Assembly: GCF_000193375.1 (NCBI RefSeq) | Contig: NC_015315.1 | Coordinates: forward strand, 1,620,622 to 1,684,621 | Length of the DNA: 64,000 nucleotides | Direction: 5' to 3' | DNA from: Thermoproteus uzoniensis 768-20 | GTDB lineage: Archaea; Thermoproteota; Thermoprotei; Thermoproteales; Thermoproteaceae | Shown here: positions 44,110 to 52,461 of the stretch, one piece after another | Layout of the letters: the number at the start of each line of letters is the position of its first letter | Numbering within the stretch: position 1 is the stretch's first letter | Program-made: the position numbers and the translations under genes | Notes under the pieces: model-generated | Told to the model about the DNA's origin: nothing | The model's database searches: none | Seen by the model: only the letters and a program-made list of their open reading frames with translations

Positions 44110-44197
44110 GCGGGGGTGCCCGAGCCAGGTCAAAGGGGCAGGGCTCAAGACCCTGTGGCGTAGGCCTACGTGGGTTCAAATCCCACCCCCCGCACCA
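44110..44197 (+). tRNA. tRNA-Leu (anticodon CAA)
   Basis: Acceptor GCGGGGG/CCCCCGC, anticodon stem CAGGG/CCCTG around CTCAAGA, long variable arm (GGCGTAGGCCTACG), T-arm GTGGG-TTCAAAT-CCCAC, then A and encoded CCA. No intron. It is the only uninterrupted tRNA in the window. Confidence 0.96.
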
Positions 44198-44742
44198 TTC
44201 TACTCTTCTGGATGTGCTGAACGTCCGGCGGCGCAGTTAACATACGGCGCGCTCTACTTAAAGCAATACCAATGCCGCTTAAAGTCGTTCACCAACGCCA
44301 TCAATGTAAAAGATAAAACGAGGGGCAGACGGCGGAATCCTCCGCGCTACAAATTCGATAAAAAACGCATGGCGCCTCTGTCTACAGTTTAGCCGATATC
44401 CCGGCTCCGGGCAACCTAATTTATCGGGGTAATCCCAAGCCGATAAGCACGGACTTTCACCTGCGTGGGAGATCTATTAGCGGGATCCTCGGCTAGAGTC
44501 CTGCCCTCGTCGACACGGGCTAATTTCTATAGGCCTACGCTGGTACTTGGGAACAGGCTAAGGCGGCCGCGGCTTTCTGGGATAGGCCTCGGAGGCCGGC
44601 CAGCCCCTTATTGCGGTGGGGCATCCTCTACCTCCCGAGAGCCCGCGGCGTAGGCCAAAAGCTCAACCCTCCCCCAATCGCCCAGACGCGTCTGCTGGGC
44701 GTCGAAGATAGACGTACGGGGGACGCGTATCGGGACCGGATA
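44198..44742. other. 545-bp gene-free stretch with hairpins
   Basis: No coding frame convinced me. Stable inverted repeats include CCCGG-CT-CCGGG (44400-44411) and TTATCGG-12 nt-CCGATAA (44421-44446). On the minus strand, GGTGAAAGTCCGTGC (44447-44461) faintly recalls RNase P RNA conserved region I, but no matching region V was found. Confidence 0.4.
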
Positions 44743-45018
44743 CTAGAACAGGCCCTTATGTTCGTATAGTATCTGGGGCGCGATGGGCTTTATCGTCCAA
44801 GATATGTTGAACTGCTTCGCCGCCTGCATCAACATGTCGAGGCTCTCCACATCCCACTCGCAGACGGCCACCCTGGCATCCTGCGAGATGCTGACCCTCT
44901 CCAGCTTCATCCCCCTAGGCAACTTCTTGCCCTTAGCCATCTCGACCAGTTGCTTGAAGAAGTTATTCACGGCGTCTTTCTGGTCCTCCCTCCACTCGTG
45001 TATAACCATCACTTTCAT
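44743..45018 (-). CDS. Conserved small protein, 91 aa
   Basis: Compact alpha/beta protein: MKVMVIHEWREDQKDAVNNF, then MKLERVSISQDARVAVCEWD and DMLMQAAKQFNISWTIKPI. The strand-helix-strand pattern resembles ferredoxin-like dimeric alpha-beta barrel proteins. Function unknown. A long AT box (CTATATTTAAATTAAAT reversed, about 45030-45050) lies upstream and supports expression. Confidence 0.78.
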   Translation of the reverse strand: MKVMVIHEWREDQKDAVNNFFKQLVEMAKGKKLPRGMKLERVSISQDARVAVCEWDVESLDMLMQAAKQFNISWTIKPIAPQILYEHKGLF

Positions 45019-45148
45019 GATAGAGACTTGTAAGCTATATTTAAATTAAATCTTTCCGATCGATCCAGAGCCCAACCCTCCAGCCCAGACCTCATCTCTC
45101 GATCCCTAGGCCCTTCTAGACAGAGCCAAATATATTCCTCTGCCGCCG

Positions 45149-45397
45149 TCAAGAGGAGCTTATCGTGTAGTCCAGCACCTTGCAGTTCTCTAGCCTGTAC
45201 TGTCCGTACGGCGACATAGGAGTCCAGCTCACGCCGGTGGGGCTCGCGAACATAACAATCGTGGCCAACACACCGGGAGGCGGAGTATATCTAAACTCAA
45301 CCTCCACAAGCCAGCCGTTTTGGGTTTTCTGGACATTGTACACATCGGCATATATCGTGGTCAAGTTAGGATAGTAGGCGTTCGCGTTGGGCGGCAA
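45149..45397 (-). CDS. Hypothetical beta-rich protein, possibly 5'-truncated
   Basis: 82 codons from a TTG. The text (TTIYADVYNVQKTQNGWLVE, then FRYTPPPGVLATIVMFASPT) reads like the end of an exported beta-sandwich protein. The frame stays open upstream of 45397 without an ATG or GTG start, so it is either wrongly started or the 3' remnant of a longer gene. No signal peptide is visible. Confidence 0.4.
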   Translation of the reverse strand: MPPNANAYYPNLTTIYADVYNVQKTQNGWLVEVEFRYTPPPGVLATIVMFASPTGVSWTPMSPYGQYRLENCKVLDYTISSS

Positions 45398-45552
45398 CGC
45401 AATACACCATCGCTTCTTCGCAGTAATTCGCAGAGCTTGTGCGTTCCCAGCCCCGCTTACGCGGACCTATTACGCGCAATTGACAGCCTCCGACGCGGAC
45501 GCCAGCCCGACAGCACGGAAAAGATTAAATATCTCGGCGTAGGCGGAGTTCG

Positions 45553-45650
45553 GCCGGGGTGGCCGAGCGGCCCAAGGCGCGGGCCTGGAGTAGGCCCAGA
45601 AAGTCCGTCCCCGCAAGGGGGCGTGGGTTCAAATCCCACCCCCGGCGCCA
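45553..45650 (+). tRNA. tRNA-Ser (anticodon GGA) with a very short intron
   Basis: Acceptor GCCGGGG/CCCCGGC, discriminator G, encoded CCA. The anticodon stem CGGGC/GTCCG encloses CTGGA followed by an 11-nt insertion (GTAGGCCCAGA) and AA. The long variable arm contains CCCCGCAAGGGG. The pre-tRNA can form GGGCC-TGGAGTA-GGCCC across the intron. GATTAAATATC about 25 bp upstream is the promoter. Confidence 0.88.
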
Positions 45651-46253
45651 TTCTTCTCTTAGACGTGTCGGAAATCGGCTATGTCCATAAGTCCTCGACG
45701 ACTTCTCGTCAAAGAAACCCATGTTGCCGTAAACCGCGTATTGCCGAGCTTAGGTTTTCCTGGCCGGTCGTCTGCTCGGCTGCGAAGCTCTTCCGTATCA
45801 CTACGTCTGGCACAGGTAAGTTACCCTTAAGCGACGAGAGACCGCCTAGCGGGCGGTGGTCGATCGCTCGGTGGTAGATCTCTGGAGATAGACGTTACAG
45901 GCGAGCCCCGCCGCGTCTTGTCGCCCTCTTTTCGGCTCAGTGCGGCTCACTACGTCGAAAGGCTCCACTATGCTGAAGCCCTCCCTCAAGCTGGCACGTG
46001 CTCGGCGCTCCTGAACATGCCGCCGTCCAGCGGCATACGGGGATGCAGGAGGCGCTTACGGGGGACAGATACCCGCCGCGGGTACTCCCCGCTGATCTCC
46101 GAATGAGGGGAAGCACGGAAAAGAAACGCGGACATAACACCGCCGAAAGCCTCTAGCGTGCCGACCGCCCCTAGGCTGGGGCGCCTCCGGCGCCCTATAT
46201 GCATAACGGGCCGAGATTAAACGCCTCGGCCCGGCGCGCTCGCTTTTCTGCCG
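45651..46253. other. 600-bp gene-free stretch with three strong hairpins
   Basis: No coding frame is convincing. Hairpins: ATGCCGC-6 nt-GCGGCAT (46017-46036); GGGG, ACCCG-CCG-CGGGT and CCCC nested (46061-46090); GGGCGCC-TCC-GGCGCCC (46179-46195). The last could terminate the Mut7-C transcript coming from the right. The density suggests a structured RNA gene. Confidence 0.5.
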
Positions 46254-46739
46254 TCAGTCTGCCTCCGCGCAGTCCACGGGGGTTTTCGCGGCCTTCTCGA
46301 CGACCTCCCTGATGCCGCGCCAGTGTGAGCCTTCCCAGTAGACCGAGCCGCAGTTGGGGCAGGCCCAGCATCTGTCGGAGCGTATCGGGTGGCCGGCCCT
46401 TTTCTCGGCCTCTGCGCAGGGTATCTCCTCGAGCTCGGCGTTGCATTTGGGGCATCTGGTCTTCTTGAAGGACTCCACGCCGAGGGCGCGCATCAACGCC
46501 GATATCCAGGCCACGTGGTCGTCGGTGAGGAGCAGGACAGCGGGCCCTCTGCGCCTCTTGAAGAGCTCTCTGTCTCTTGTGACCAAAAGGCACGGCGTCT
46601 CGGCGAGCTCCTCGTCCGACTGCTCTCCGTATCTGGCGTCTACTCCGAGGATCCTCAGCCATCTGGCGAGCCAGCCGAGCATGGCGTCGACGGCGACGCA
46701 ACTGGGGGCCGCCCCGCCTTTGCGGAGGCAGGTCACCAC
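46254..46739 (-). CDS. Mut7-C RNase-domain protein with zinc ribbon
   Basis: About 161 aa. AVDAMLGWLARWLRILGVDA starts the Mut7-C (PIN-related) domain, with LLVTRDRELFKRR supplying the conserved TRD acidic site. The C-terminal zinc ribbon has CPKC and CWAC pairs (TRCPKCNAELEEI; DRCWACPNCGSVYW). Putative RNase. It starts with a GTG overlapping the NFACT gene stop, in the same operon. Longer reading frames in this region are shadows. Confidence 0.85.
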   Translation of the reverse strand: MVTCLRKGGAAPSCVAVDAMLGWLARWLRILGVDARYGEQSDEELAETPCLLVTRDRELFKRRRGPAVLLLTDDHVAWISALMRALGVESFKKTRCPKCNAELEEIPCAEAEKRAGHPIRSDRCWACPNCGSVYWEGSHWRGIREVVEKAAKTPVDCAEAD

Positions 46740-48604
46740 GTGGAGAAGGCGGCCTTTATCTCGTCCCAGCCCATGGGCTGTCCCGAGCCCCACTCGCCGA
46801 TAGTCGACGGGCCGGGCAACGCGGCGATGATCTCGTCTATCAGCTGCTCGGCCTTCCACCTCCTCGCGATCTCCTTGGCGACTCTGCTCTTCTCGCCCGA
46901 GCCCGGCGTGACGACTACATACCTCTCCGCCAACGCTGCTATCGACTTGGGCGGCGCCGCGACGATCCGCCTCACGCCCCCGTCGTCCCTCACCCCGACG
47001 GCCAGCTCCAGCCTCACGTGCCGTATGTAGTTCTTGGAGCCGTATATCATGAAGCTCCCCCTCGCCAGGTACTCCCCAGACGGCGGCTGTTTGCTGACCT
47101 GCCTCCCGGGTACGTAGAACACGTCTACTGCGTGTATTCCGGCCCTCCAAGCCCTGCTGTAGGAGGCCGCGAACTGGGCCAGCTCGAGCAGAGCCGCCTC
47201 GTCTTGCGTCGGCTTGGCCACTACGGCGGAGGCTCCAGGCACGTCTGCGTGGAAGAACAAGTAGTCGTCTTTCAGGTATCGGCGCACCGCCGCCTCGTTC
47301 TGCGACGCGTCTCTCCCCCCTATGGCGGGCACGCGGCCGAGGGCGAGGAACCACCTGAACTTCTCGAACCAAGCCCTCTCGGCGGCTTTCCTCACGCGCT
47401 CCGCCACGGCCCTCTCGGCCTCGGCGCGCTCGCTCTCGACCCGCGCCAGCTCCTCCTCCAGTCTCTTGAGGGCCTCTTCGGCTTTGGCGGCCCTCCTGGC
47501 GTAGTCCTTCGCCTCCTCGAACACCTCCTCTATCTGTCTGCCCACAGGCCGGTCCAGCCTCAGCTTGAACCTCAAGCCGGAGTGTTCGAGGACTGCCTCC
47601 TTGCTCGTCCTGTTTACGTCTAGTATACGTATACTTGCCCCTATCTCCTCGTTGCGCAATATTGCCTGCATCGCCTCCTCCAGCTCGTACTTCAGCGAGA
47701 GCATGGTCTTGGCCAACGAGTACAGCTCCTCGCTCCTCTTCCTGTACTCCTGTATCTCCCCCCTCAGCTTGGCGATCGACTGCTCCAGCTTGGCCTTCTT
47801 GGCCTTGAGCTCGGCCGTCTTGAGCTCTACGGCTTTCCTGAGCTCGACGTCGGCGAAATATCTGTCCAACGCCTTCCAGAACGCGTCGTATTCCTCCTCC
47901 AGCTCGGCCCTCACCGATATGTACTTGACAGGTGTTACCGTGACGGGGACGCCGCCGGCCATATATACCGTGGGCCTCAACTGCCCGCTGGAGACCTCCT
48001 CGACGAGGTCCCTAAGAGCCCTCAAGGCGGCCTCGGCGTCGCCTGAGGATCTGGCGTAGACCTCCTCGGCGACTTCCGGGCCCAGGCCCAGCTCCCTCGA
48101 CAACGCCCTCTTCACGTCCTGCGCTCTCCTCAAGACCTCAGCCGCCTCCTCGGCTCTGGCCAACGGGTCCACATAGGGCATGGGAGGGGGCGTGTAGGGC
48201 GCGCCCGCCTTGACCTCGCGGTCCTTGCCTCTGTAGTGGTGGTCGAGCCAGACCACCTTGCCGTCCCTCACCGCTATCAGGTTGAAGGGCCTTAGAAGCT
48301 CCGCCACCAGCTCCACGTCGCTGAATTTGAGGACCAGCAACTTGTCGAACCTCGGCAGGTAGACGTCGGTGAGCCTTTCGTCGCGTATGAGTCCCCTTAA
48401 AGTCTCGGCGCCTCTGTAGTCGCGCTCGCCGACTGTCCCCGTTAGCGAGGCCCTCGCCTCGTTCACTGTCAGGTAAACGCCTCCGGAGAACTTGAATAGA
48501 TATCCAGAGGATGTTGTATATATATTCTCGACGCGCCTCCCCACTAGACTTTTGATCTCCCTCGCCGAGGCGTATAGATCTACGACCGTCAACGAGGTCT
48601 TCAC
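46733..48604 (-). CDS. NFACT protein (Rqc2/RqcH homologue)
   Basis: 623 aa. N-terminal NFACT-N (about 1-200, LYASAREIKSLVGRRVENIY), HhH region, a long coiled coil (about 260-310 and 375-430) and the NFACT-R domain near 430-560 (KFRWFLALGRVPAIGGRDAS and DYLFFHADVPGASAVVAK). Homologues bind stalled 50S-peptidyl-tRNA complexes and add C-terminal tails to nascent chains; archaeal members belong to this ribosome-quality-control family. It is co-operonic with Mut7-C downstream and endonuclease IV upstream. Confidence 0.95.
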   Translation of the reverse strand: MKTSLTVVDLYASAREIKSLVGRRVENIYTTSSGYLFKFSGGVYLTVNEARASLTGTVGERDYRGAETLRGLIRDERLTDVYLPRFDKLLVLKFSDVELVAELLRPFNLIAVRDGKVVWLDHHYRGKDREVKAGAPYTPPPMPYVDPLARAEEAAEVLRRAQDVKRALSRELGLGPEVAEEVYARSSGDAEAALRALRDLVEEVSSGQLRPTVYMAGGVPVTVTPVKYISVRAELEEEYDAFWKALDRYFADVELRKAVELKTAELKAKKAKLEQSIAKLRGEIQEYRKRSEELYSLAKTMLSLKYELEEAMQAILRNEEIGASIRILDVNRTSKEAVLEHSGLRFKLRLDRPVGRQIEEVFEEAKDYARRAAKAEEALKRLEEELARVESERAEAERAVAERVRKAAERAWFEKFRWFLALGRVPAIGGRDASQNEAAVRRYLKDDYLFFHADVPGASAVVAKPTQDEAALLELAQFAASYSRAWRAGIHAVDVFYVPGRQVSKQPPSGEYLARGSFMIYGSKNYIRHVRLELAVGVRDDGGVRRIVAAPPKSIAALAERYVVVTPGSGEKSRVAKEIARRWKAEQLIDEIIAALPGPSTIGEWGSGQPMGWDEIKAAFSTW

Positions 48605-49437
48605 TAGACGAGCCTTACGCCGTGTTTTTCAAGGATTTCCTTCATGAGGAGGGCGTCTTGATCCAGAAGAGGCGACTCGCAGATGAGCGTTATCGCCACG
48701 TCTCTCTTGCTCAGCTCCTCGGCCAGCGGCTCGAAGGGGGGCATGTTGGCCGATATCGGCTCGTGCTCGTCGACGTATCTGCCGTTCCTGTACTTGACCG
48801 AGGTGAAGTGCGTGTGCATGTGCTCGTCGCCGAAGGTCGTGCGCCAGAGGTCCAACACGCTTCCGTAGTCTATGGTCCCGCCGTTTCTGGCGTAGAGGTG
48901 TCCCCAGTCCACCACGGGTCTCACCCTCTTGAGCTCCTTGGCGAGCCCGAACGCCTCCTCCACGCTGCCGAACTGGTTGTTTCTGGCCGTTATCTCGACG
49001 CCTATAAACACGTCGTCTATTCCCTCGTCCAGCATTTTGTCGGTCAGCTCGCCTAAGCGCTCCTTCACCGCATCGTAGCACTTGTCGGGCCCTAACTTGC
49101 CGTAATACGCGGCGTGGACCACGACGATCCAAGCCCCCATTCTGTGGGCCCTATCCACGGAGTCCCAGAGCCTCTTGATAGAGGCCTCAACCTTCTCGGC
49201 CTCGTCGGAGCAGAGGTTTATGAAGTAGGGCGCGTGGACCGAAAGCTTGACGCCCAACTCCCTCGCGGCTTCGCCGGCCCTCTCGGCGGCCTCCACGCCC
49301 ATCCTAACGCCTTGGACGAACTCGACCTCCATGGCGTTTAGTCCCAGCTCCTTGACGGCTCTAATGCCCTCGACGGTGTCCTTGGCCCTTTTCGCGTACT
49401 TCGGGATCCCCGCGGGGCCTAGCCAGACCCTGGCCAC
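48604..49437 (-). CDS. nfo: Endonuclease IV family AP endonuclease
   Basis: 277 aa TIM barrel. KLSVHAPYFINLC (His ligand), AWIVVVHAAYYG, VFIGVEITARNNQFGS (Glu ligand), VRPVVDWGHLYAR, HMHTHFTSVKY and LICESPLLDQDALLM are the conserved blocks of Nfo-type AP endonucleases. It cleaves 5' of abasic sites. The stop overlaps the NFACT start, making a three-gene operon nfo-NFACT-Mut7C. TTTAAAAC lies about 22 bp upstream. Confidence 0.9.
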   Translation of the reverse strand: MARVWLGPAGIPKYAKRAKDTVEGIRAVKELGLNAMEVEFVQGVRMGVEAAERAGEAARELGVKLSVHAPYFINLCSDEAEKVEASIKRLWDSVDRAHRMGAWIVVVHAAYYGKLGPDKCYDAVKERLGELTDKMLDEGIDDVFIGVEITARNNQFGSVEEAFGLAKELKRVRPVVDWGHLYARNGGTIDYGSVLDLWRTTFGDEHMHTHFTSVKYRNGRYVDEHEPISANMPPFEPLAEELSKRDVAITLICESPLLDQDALLMKEILEKHGVRLV

Positions 49438-49456
49438 GGATATTCCGGAACTTGTT

Positions 49457-49679
49457 TTAAATAATCGGATCGTTGTCGATGGGATTATTGGACAACTTGA
49501 TCGGGACAGCTCCGCCGCATGGTACGGCCATGCCTATTGTGAGCGCAGACGCCAAGTATAGCGGACTCCTCCAGGGACTTGCTGGGCCGTAATCGTATAC
49601 GTGGACGTTCTCTGAGAAACATGCTTAGGAGAAAGGCTATGCCTACGGCGACGAACGCCGGCGATGTATCCCGCCGCAT
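49457..49679 (-). pseudogene. Possible frameshifted small membrane protein gene
   Basis: A frame from ATG 49679, about 45 bp downstream of a GTTTTAAATAAC box, encodes a membrane segment (AFVAVGIAFLLSMFLRE). Near 49600 the more protein-like text moves to another frame (NVHVYDYGPASPWRSPLYLA, then SALTIGMAVPCGGAVPIKL) ending at 49457. One frameshift would join them. The rest of 49438-49847 shows only the truD promoter. Confidence 0.3.
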
Positions 49680-49847
49680 TGCTGGGAGGACTCGAACCGT
49701 CGACGGCGCTGTGCCGTTATTTAAAACTGTCCGGAGATCCAATCGCCGTGATGCCTCGAGCTGAGGAAAACAGCCGAACGGCCTCTATATGTAGGACGTG
49801 CGTAGACGCCTCGCCGCCGGGCTATATAGTTAGGCGGAGGGACTGCC

Positions 49848-51083
49848 ATGAGGAAGGCGCCTAGCTTCGACGTATCTCTAGGTCTAGAGTGGTATATCAC
49901 GGACACGCGCCCTTGCGGCGGCGTTATAAAGAGGGCGCCGGAGGACTTCGTAGTCGAGGAGATACTGGAGGGGGGCCTCGTGGTCTCCGCGTCCGGCTTC
50001 GGCGGAATTGGGGGGAGGCCGGGGCCTTGGCTCTGGGTGCACGTGGTGAAGCGCGATGTGGATACTCTGAAGCTCGTGGAGGCCTTGAGGAGATCTCTGG
50101 GGCTGAGGAGGGGCGATATAGGCATAGGCGGGATAAAGGACGCGAGGGCGGTCGCGTCGCAGATAATATCGCTGTTCGGGGTCAAGCCGGAGGATCTGCC
50201 GAAGATACCGGGCGTGGAGTATAAAGGCTTCTGGTACGCCGACTCGCCCGTATCGCCGTCGAGGATAGCAGGGAATAGGTTCACCTTGGTCCTGCGCGAC
50301 GTGGATGTCGAATGTGCCGCCGAGGCTCTGAGGGCCTTGAAGGCGAGCCCTCTGCCGAACTACTACGGCTACCAGAGGTTCGGCACCGTGAGGCCCGTCT
50401 CCCACTTGTTGGGGAGAGCCTTAGTGCGGAGGGATCCCGACGAGTTTATCGAGGTCATGTTCTGCCGGGTCTTCGAGGCCGAGTCGCCGGCGGCCAGGGA
50501 GGCGCGCGAGCTGGCGTGTAGGGGCGACTACTCGGCCGCGTTGTCCAAGATGCCCAAGTCTCTCCTGGAGGAGAGGCGTTTGCTCAAGGCGCTCGCCTCG
50601 GGCGAGAATCCGTGGAACGCGATAATGGCGGTGCCCTACAGCATTTTGAAAATATTCGTGGAGGCGTACCAAGCCTACCTCTTCAACAAGATGTTGAGCC
50701 TCAGGCTCGCCGACGGCCCCCTCGGAGCCGCCGAAGACGACTTAGTCCTTGAGGGGGGCTATCCGATCCTCGCCGCGAAGGCCAGCGATAGACAGCCGGT
50801 GTTGCCGGTGCCGGGCTCGGGGCTTATAATCCCCGAGAGCAGGGCCAGAGACTATCTGAGGAGGGTTTTGGGCGAGGAGGGGCTCGAGTTGAGGGACTTC
50901 GCTCTATCCAGGGTGGGCGTCGCCGGGTCGTATAGGCGCATCTTCGTGTCGCCTGTCTGGATCTCCGAGGATCTCTCTGACGGCGTCGCCAAGTTCTCCT
51001 TCGACATGCCTAGGGGGAGCTACGCCACCGTCGTGCTAAGGGAGATCGTGAAGCCGGAGCTCCCGTATCGCCACGGCTTCTGA
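49848..51083 (+). CDS. truD: tRNA pseudouridine synthase TruD
   Basis: 411 aa, the longer archaeal form. It isomerises U13 in tRNA. KRAPEDFVVEEILEGG (N-terminal motif), GIGGIKDARAVASQIISLFG (catalytic Asp in GxKDxxA) and NYYGYQRFGTVRPVSHLLG (motif III) are clear. The TRUD insertion domain lies at about 180-290, and NYYGYQ aligns before it. ATG 26 bp after GGGCTATATAG. Confidence 0.94.
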   Translation: MRKAPSFDVSLGLEWYITDTRPCGGVIKRAPEDFVVEEILEGGLVVSASGFGGIGGRPGPWLWVHVVKRDVDTLKLVEALRRSLGLRRGDIGIGGIKDARAVASQIISLFGVKPEDLPKIPGVEYKGFWYADSPVSPSRIAGNRFTLVLRDVDVECAAEALRALKASPLPNYYGYQRFGTVRPVSHLLGRALVRRDPDEFIEVMFCRVFEAESPAAREARELACRGDYSAALSKMPKSLLEERRLLKALASGENPWNAIMAVPYSILKIFVEAYQAYLFNKMLSLRLADGPLGAAEDDLVLEGGYPILAAKASDRQPVLPVPGSGLIIPESRARDYLRRVLGEEGLELRDFALSRVGVAGSYRRIFVSPVWISEDLSDGVAKFSFDMPRGSYATVVLREIVKPELPYRHGF

Positions 51084-51115
51084 AAATAGATATATTTAGG
51101 GGGGTCTTAGGTTTC

Positions 51116-51916
51116 GTGATAACGGCTCTAGGGCCAGACGCGCTCCCTGAGATAGAGAGGAAGGACGCGTTGATATTGTTGGCGGTCCACAGCTACATCC
51201 CAGTCCCCTCCAATCCCCGCCCCGAGATGATCGAGGCGATCTTGGAGAGGTTGCAGGGACGCGACATAACTATAACTTTCTCCATGTCTAAAAGTTATTT
51301 CGAAAAGGCGGTTAAGATATTGGGTTTAGAAAAGCTTGCGAGCAAATATAAAGCAAAAATAATACAAGTTCAAGGGAACGCCAAGGAGAAGATAGAGCTC
51401 GTCTCGCCGACCGGGCGTAAGGTCCAAGTCAAGGCTCTGCCGCAAGCCTTCGACGAGTCCTTAATGAAGATAGCGTTGGCGATGCCGGTCAGCCACTCCC
51501 AAGTGATCCTCTACCTCAGCATGCCCACGGCTGCGCTCAACATCGTAGATCCCAAGGACTCGCAGAACCTCTACGAGGGCTTTAGGCCGCTCTACAAATA
51601 CATAGCGGACATATACAAGATGGAGAGGAACTTCGTATGCGTGATAGACGGCAAGTTCGTGGTCGAGGGAGACGGCCCCGTCAAGGGCTTCCAGAGATAC
51701 TGGGGCTTGACCATATACGGCGACAACTGCGGCGAGGTCGACTACGCCACGTCGTGGGGTCTAGGCGTGCCGCCTTTCGATTTGGGCTATCTATACTTCT
51801 ACTTCGACGGGAAGGAGCCCGCCGTGGACATACCGAAGATGTTGAGCGATAGCAGGACCAAGATAAAGCTGTCCTCCAACGTGGGGATACAGCTCAGTTG
51901 GAAACGCCAGCTCTAG
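51116..51916 (+). CDS. DUF362 family protein
   Basis: 266 aa. VCVIDGKFVVEGDGPVKGFQ and the following DYATSWGLGVPPFDLGYLYF match the DUF362 domain; no CxxCxxC ferredoxin motif is present, so this is the iron-sulfur-free form. GTG start about 30 bp after ATAGATATATTTAG. Codons about 57-86 (51285-51375) form an AT-rich island (SKSYFEKAVKILGLEKLASK region) inside GC-rich flanks. Function unknown. Confidence 0.78.
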   Translation: MITALGPDALPEIERKDALILLAVHSYIPVPSNPRPEMIEAILERLQGRDITITFSMSKSYFEKAVKILGLEKLASKYKAKIIQVQGNAKEKIELVSPTGRKVQVKALPQAFDESLMKIALAMPVSHSQVILYLSMPTAALNIVDPKDSQNLYEGFRPLYKYIADIYKMERNFVCVIDGKFVVEGDGPVKGFQRYWGLTIYGDNCGEVDYATSWGLGVPPFDLGYLYFYFDGKEPAVDIPKMLSDSRTKIKLSSNVGIQLSWKRQL

Positions 51917-51917
51917 C

Positions 51918-51972
51918 GCGTCAGCCCGTCCGTCGTATATCACCGCTCAGACACCAACGCGTCGCATCATCG
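51918..51972 (-). ncRNA. C/D box sRNA
   Basis: Reading the minus strand: C box ATGATGC (51964-51970), 13-nt guide, D' box CTGA (51947-51950), C' box GTGATAT (51937-51943), 12-nt guide, D box CTGA (51921-51924). Spacing fits archaeal C/D sRNAs that guide 2'-O-methylation by the FlpA-Nop5-L7Ae complex. A TATA-like box lies 25 bp upstream. Targets were not identified. Confidence 0.75.
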
Positions 51973-51985
51973 TATGACCCCACTG

Positions 51986-52000
51986 AAATAAATTAAAAAA
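51986..52000. promoter_or_regulatory. AT box shared by uL14 gene and the C/D sRNA
   Basis: AAATAAATTAAAAAA is centred near 51993, 26 bp before the uL14 ATG (52020) and about 24 bp before the C box of the sRNA on the opposite strand. No other TATA-like sequence lies between them. Confidence 0.6.
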
Positions 52001-52019
52001 CTCTCGGATCGGGCTCCTC

Positions 52020-52454
52020 ATGGCTAAGAGAGGCGGAAAGAGGCAGGTAGGCGCCGGCTACCGATTCCACGTTACTCCGGGCGTCTTCCTCAATAGCGTG
52101 GTCTCCGTTGCCGACAACTCGGGCGCCAAGCTAGTCAAGGTCATAGGGGTGGTGGGCCACATAGCCAAGGGCACCCACAGGAGGGTCAAGGGCGCCGGCG
52201 TCGGCGATATGGTCGTCGTGATAGTCAAGGAGGGCAAGCCAGAGCTGAGGAGGCAAGTCTTCAGAGCGGTCGTCGTGAGGCAGAGGAGGCCCTTCAGGAG
52301 GCCGGACGGGACTTGGGTCGCCTTCGAGGACAATGCGGTGGTTCTGATGACGCCTGAGGGCGATCCGAAGGGCACGGAGATAAGAGGCCCTGTGGCCATG
52401 GAGGCGGCTCTTAGATGGCCGAGCGTGGCCAATCTGGCCAGCATAGTCGTCTAG
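52020..52454 (+). CDS. rpl14p: Ribosomal protein uL14
   Basis: 144 aa, archaeal L14p. The core is [60 protein letters not shown] and [20 protein letters not shown]. Located away from the main ribosomal operon, with AHCY starting 7 bp after its stop, so the two are probably cotranscribed. Confidence 0.97.
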   Translation: MAKRGGKRQVGAGYRFHVTPGVFLNSVVSVADNSGAKLVKVIGVVGHIAKGTHRRVKGAGVGDMVVVIVKEGKPELRRQVFRAVVVRQRRPFRRPDGTWVAFEDNAVVLMTPEGDPKGTEIRGPVAMEAALRWPSVANLASIVV

Positions 52455-52461
52455 CCGGAAG

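Noticed and set aside
44447-44461. RNase P RNA conserved region I
   Set aside because: Only a short match (AAAGTCC core); no partner region V or P4 pairing could be built, so it is not called as a gene.
45700-46000. SRP (7S) RNA
   Set aside because: CCTGTAACG on the minus strand recalls the Alu domain, but the conserved helix 8 sequences are absent nearby.
46254-47372. A 372-codon open frame covering the NFACT 3' region and Mut7-C
   Set aside because: Only the part after 46739 reads as protein (Mut7-C); the rest is an Arg/Gly-rich shadow of NFACT.
49741-49775. C/D box sRNA with GTGATGC and CTGA
   Set aside because: The space between the boxes is only six bases, too short for a guide.
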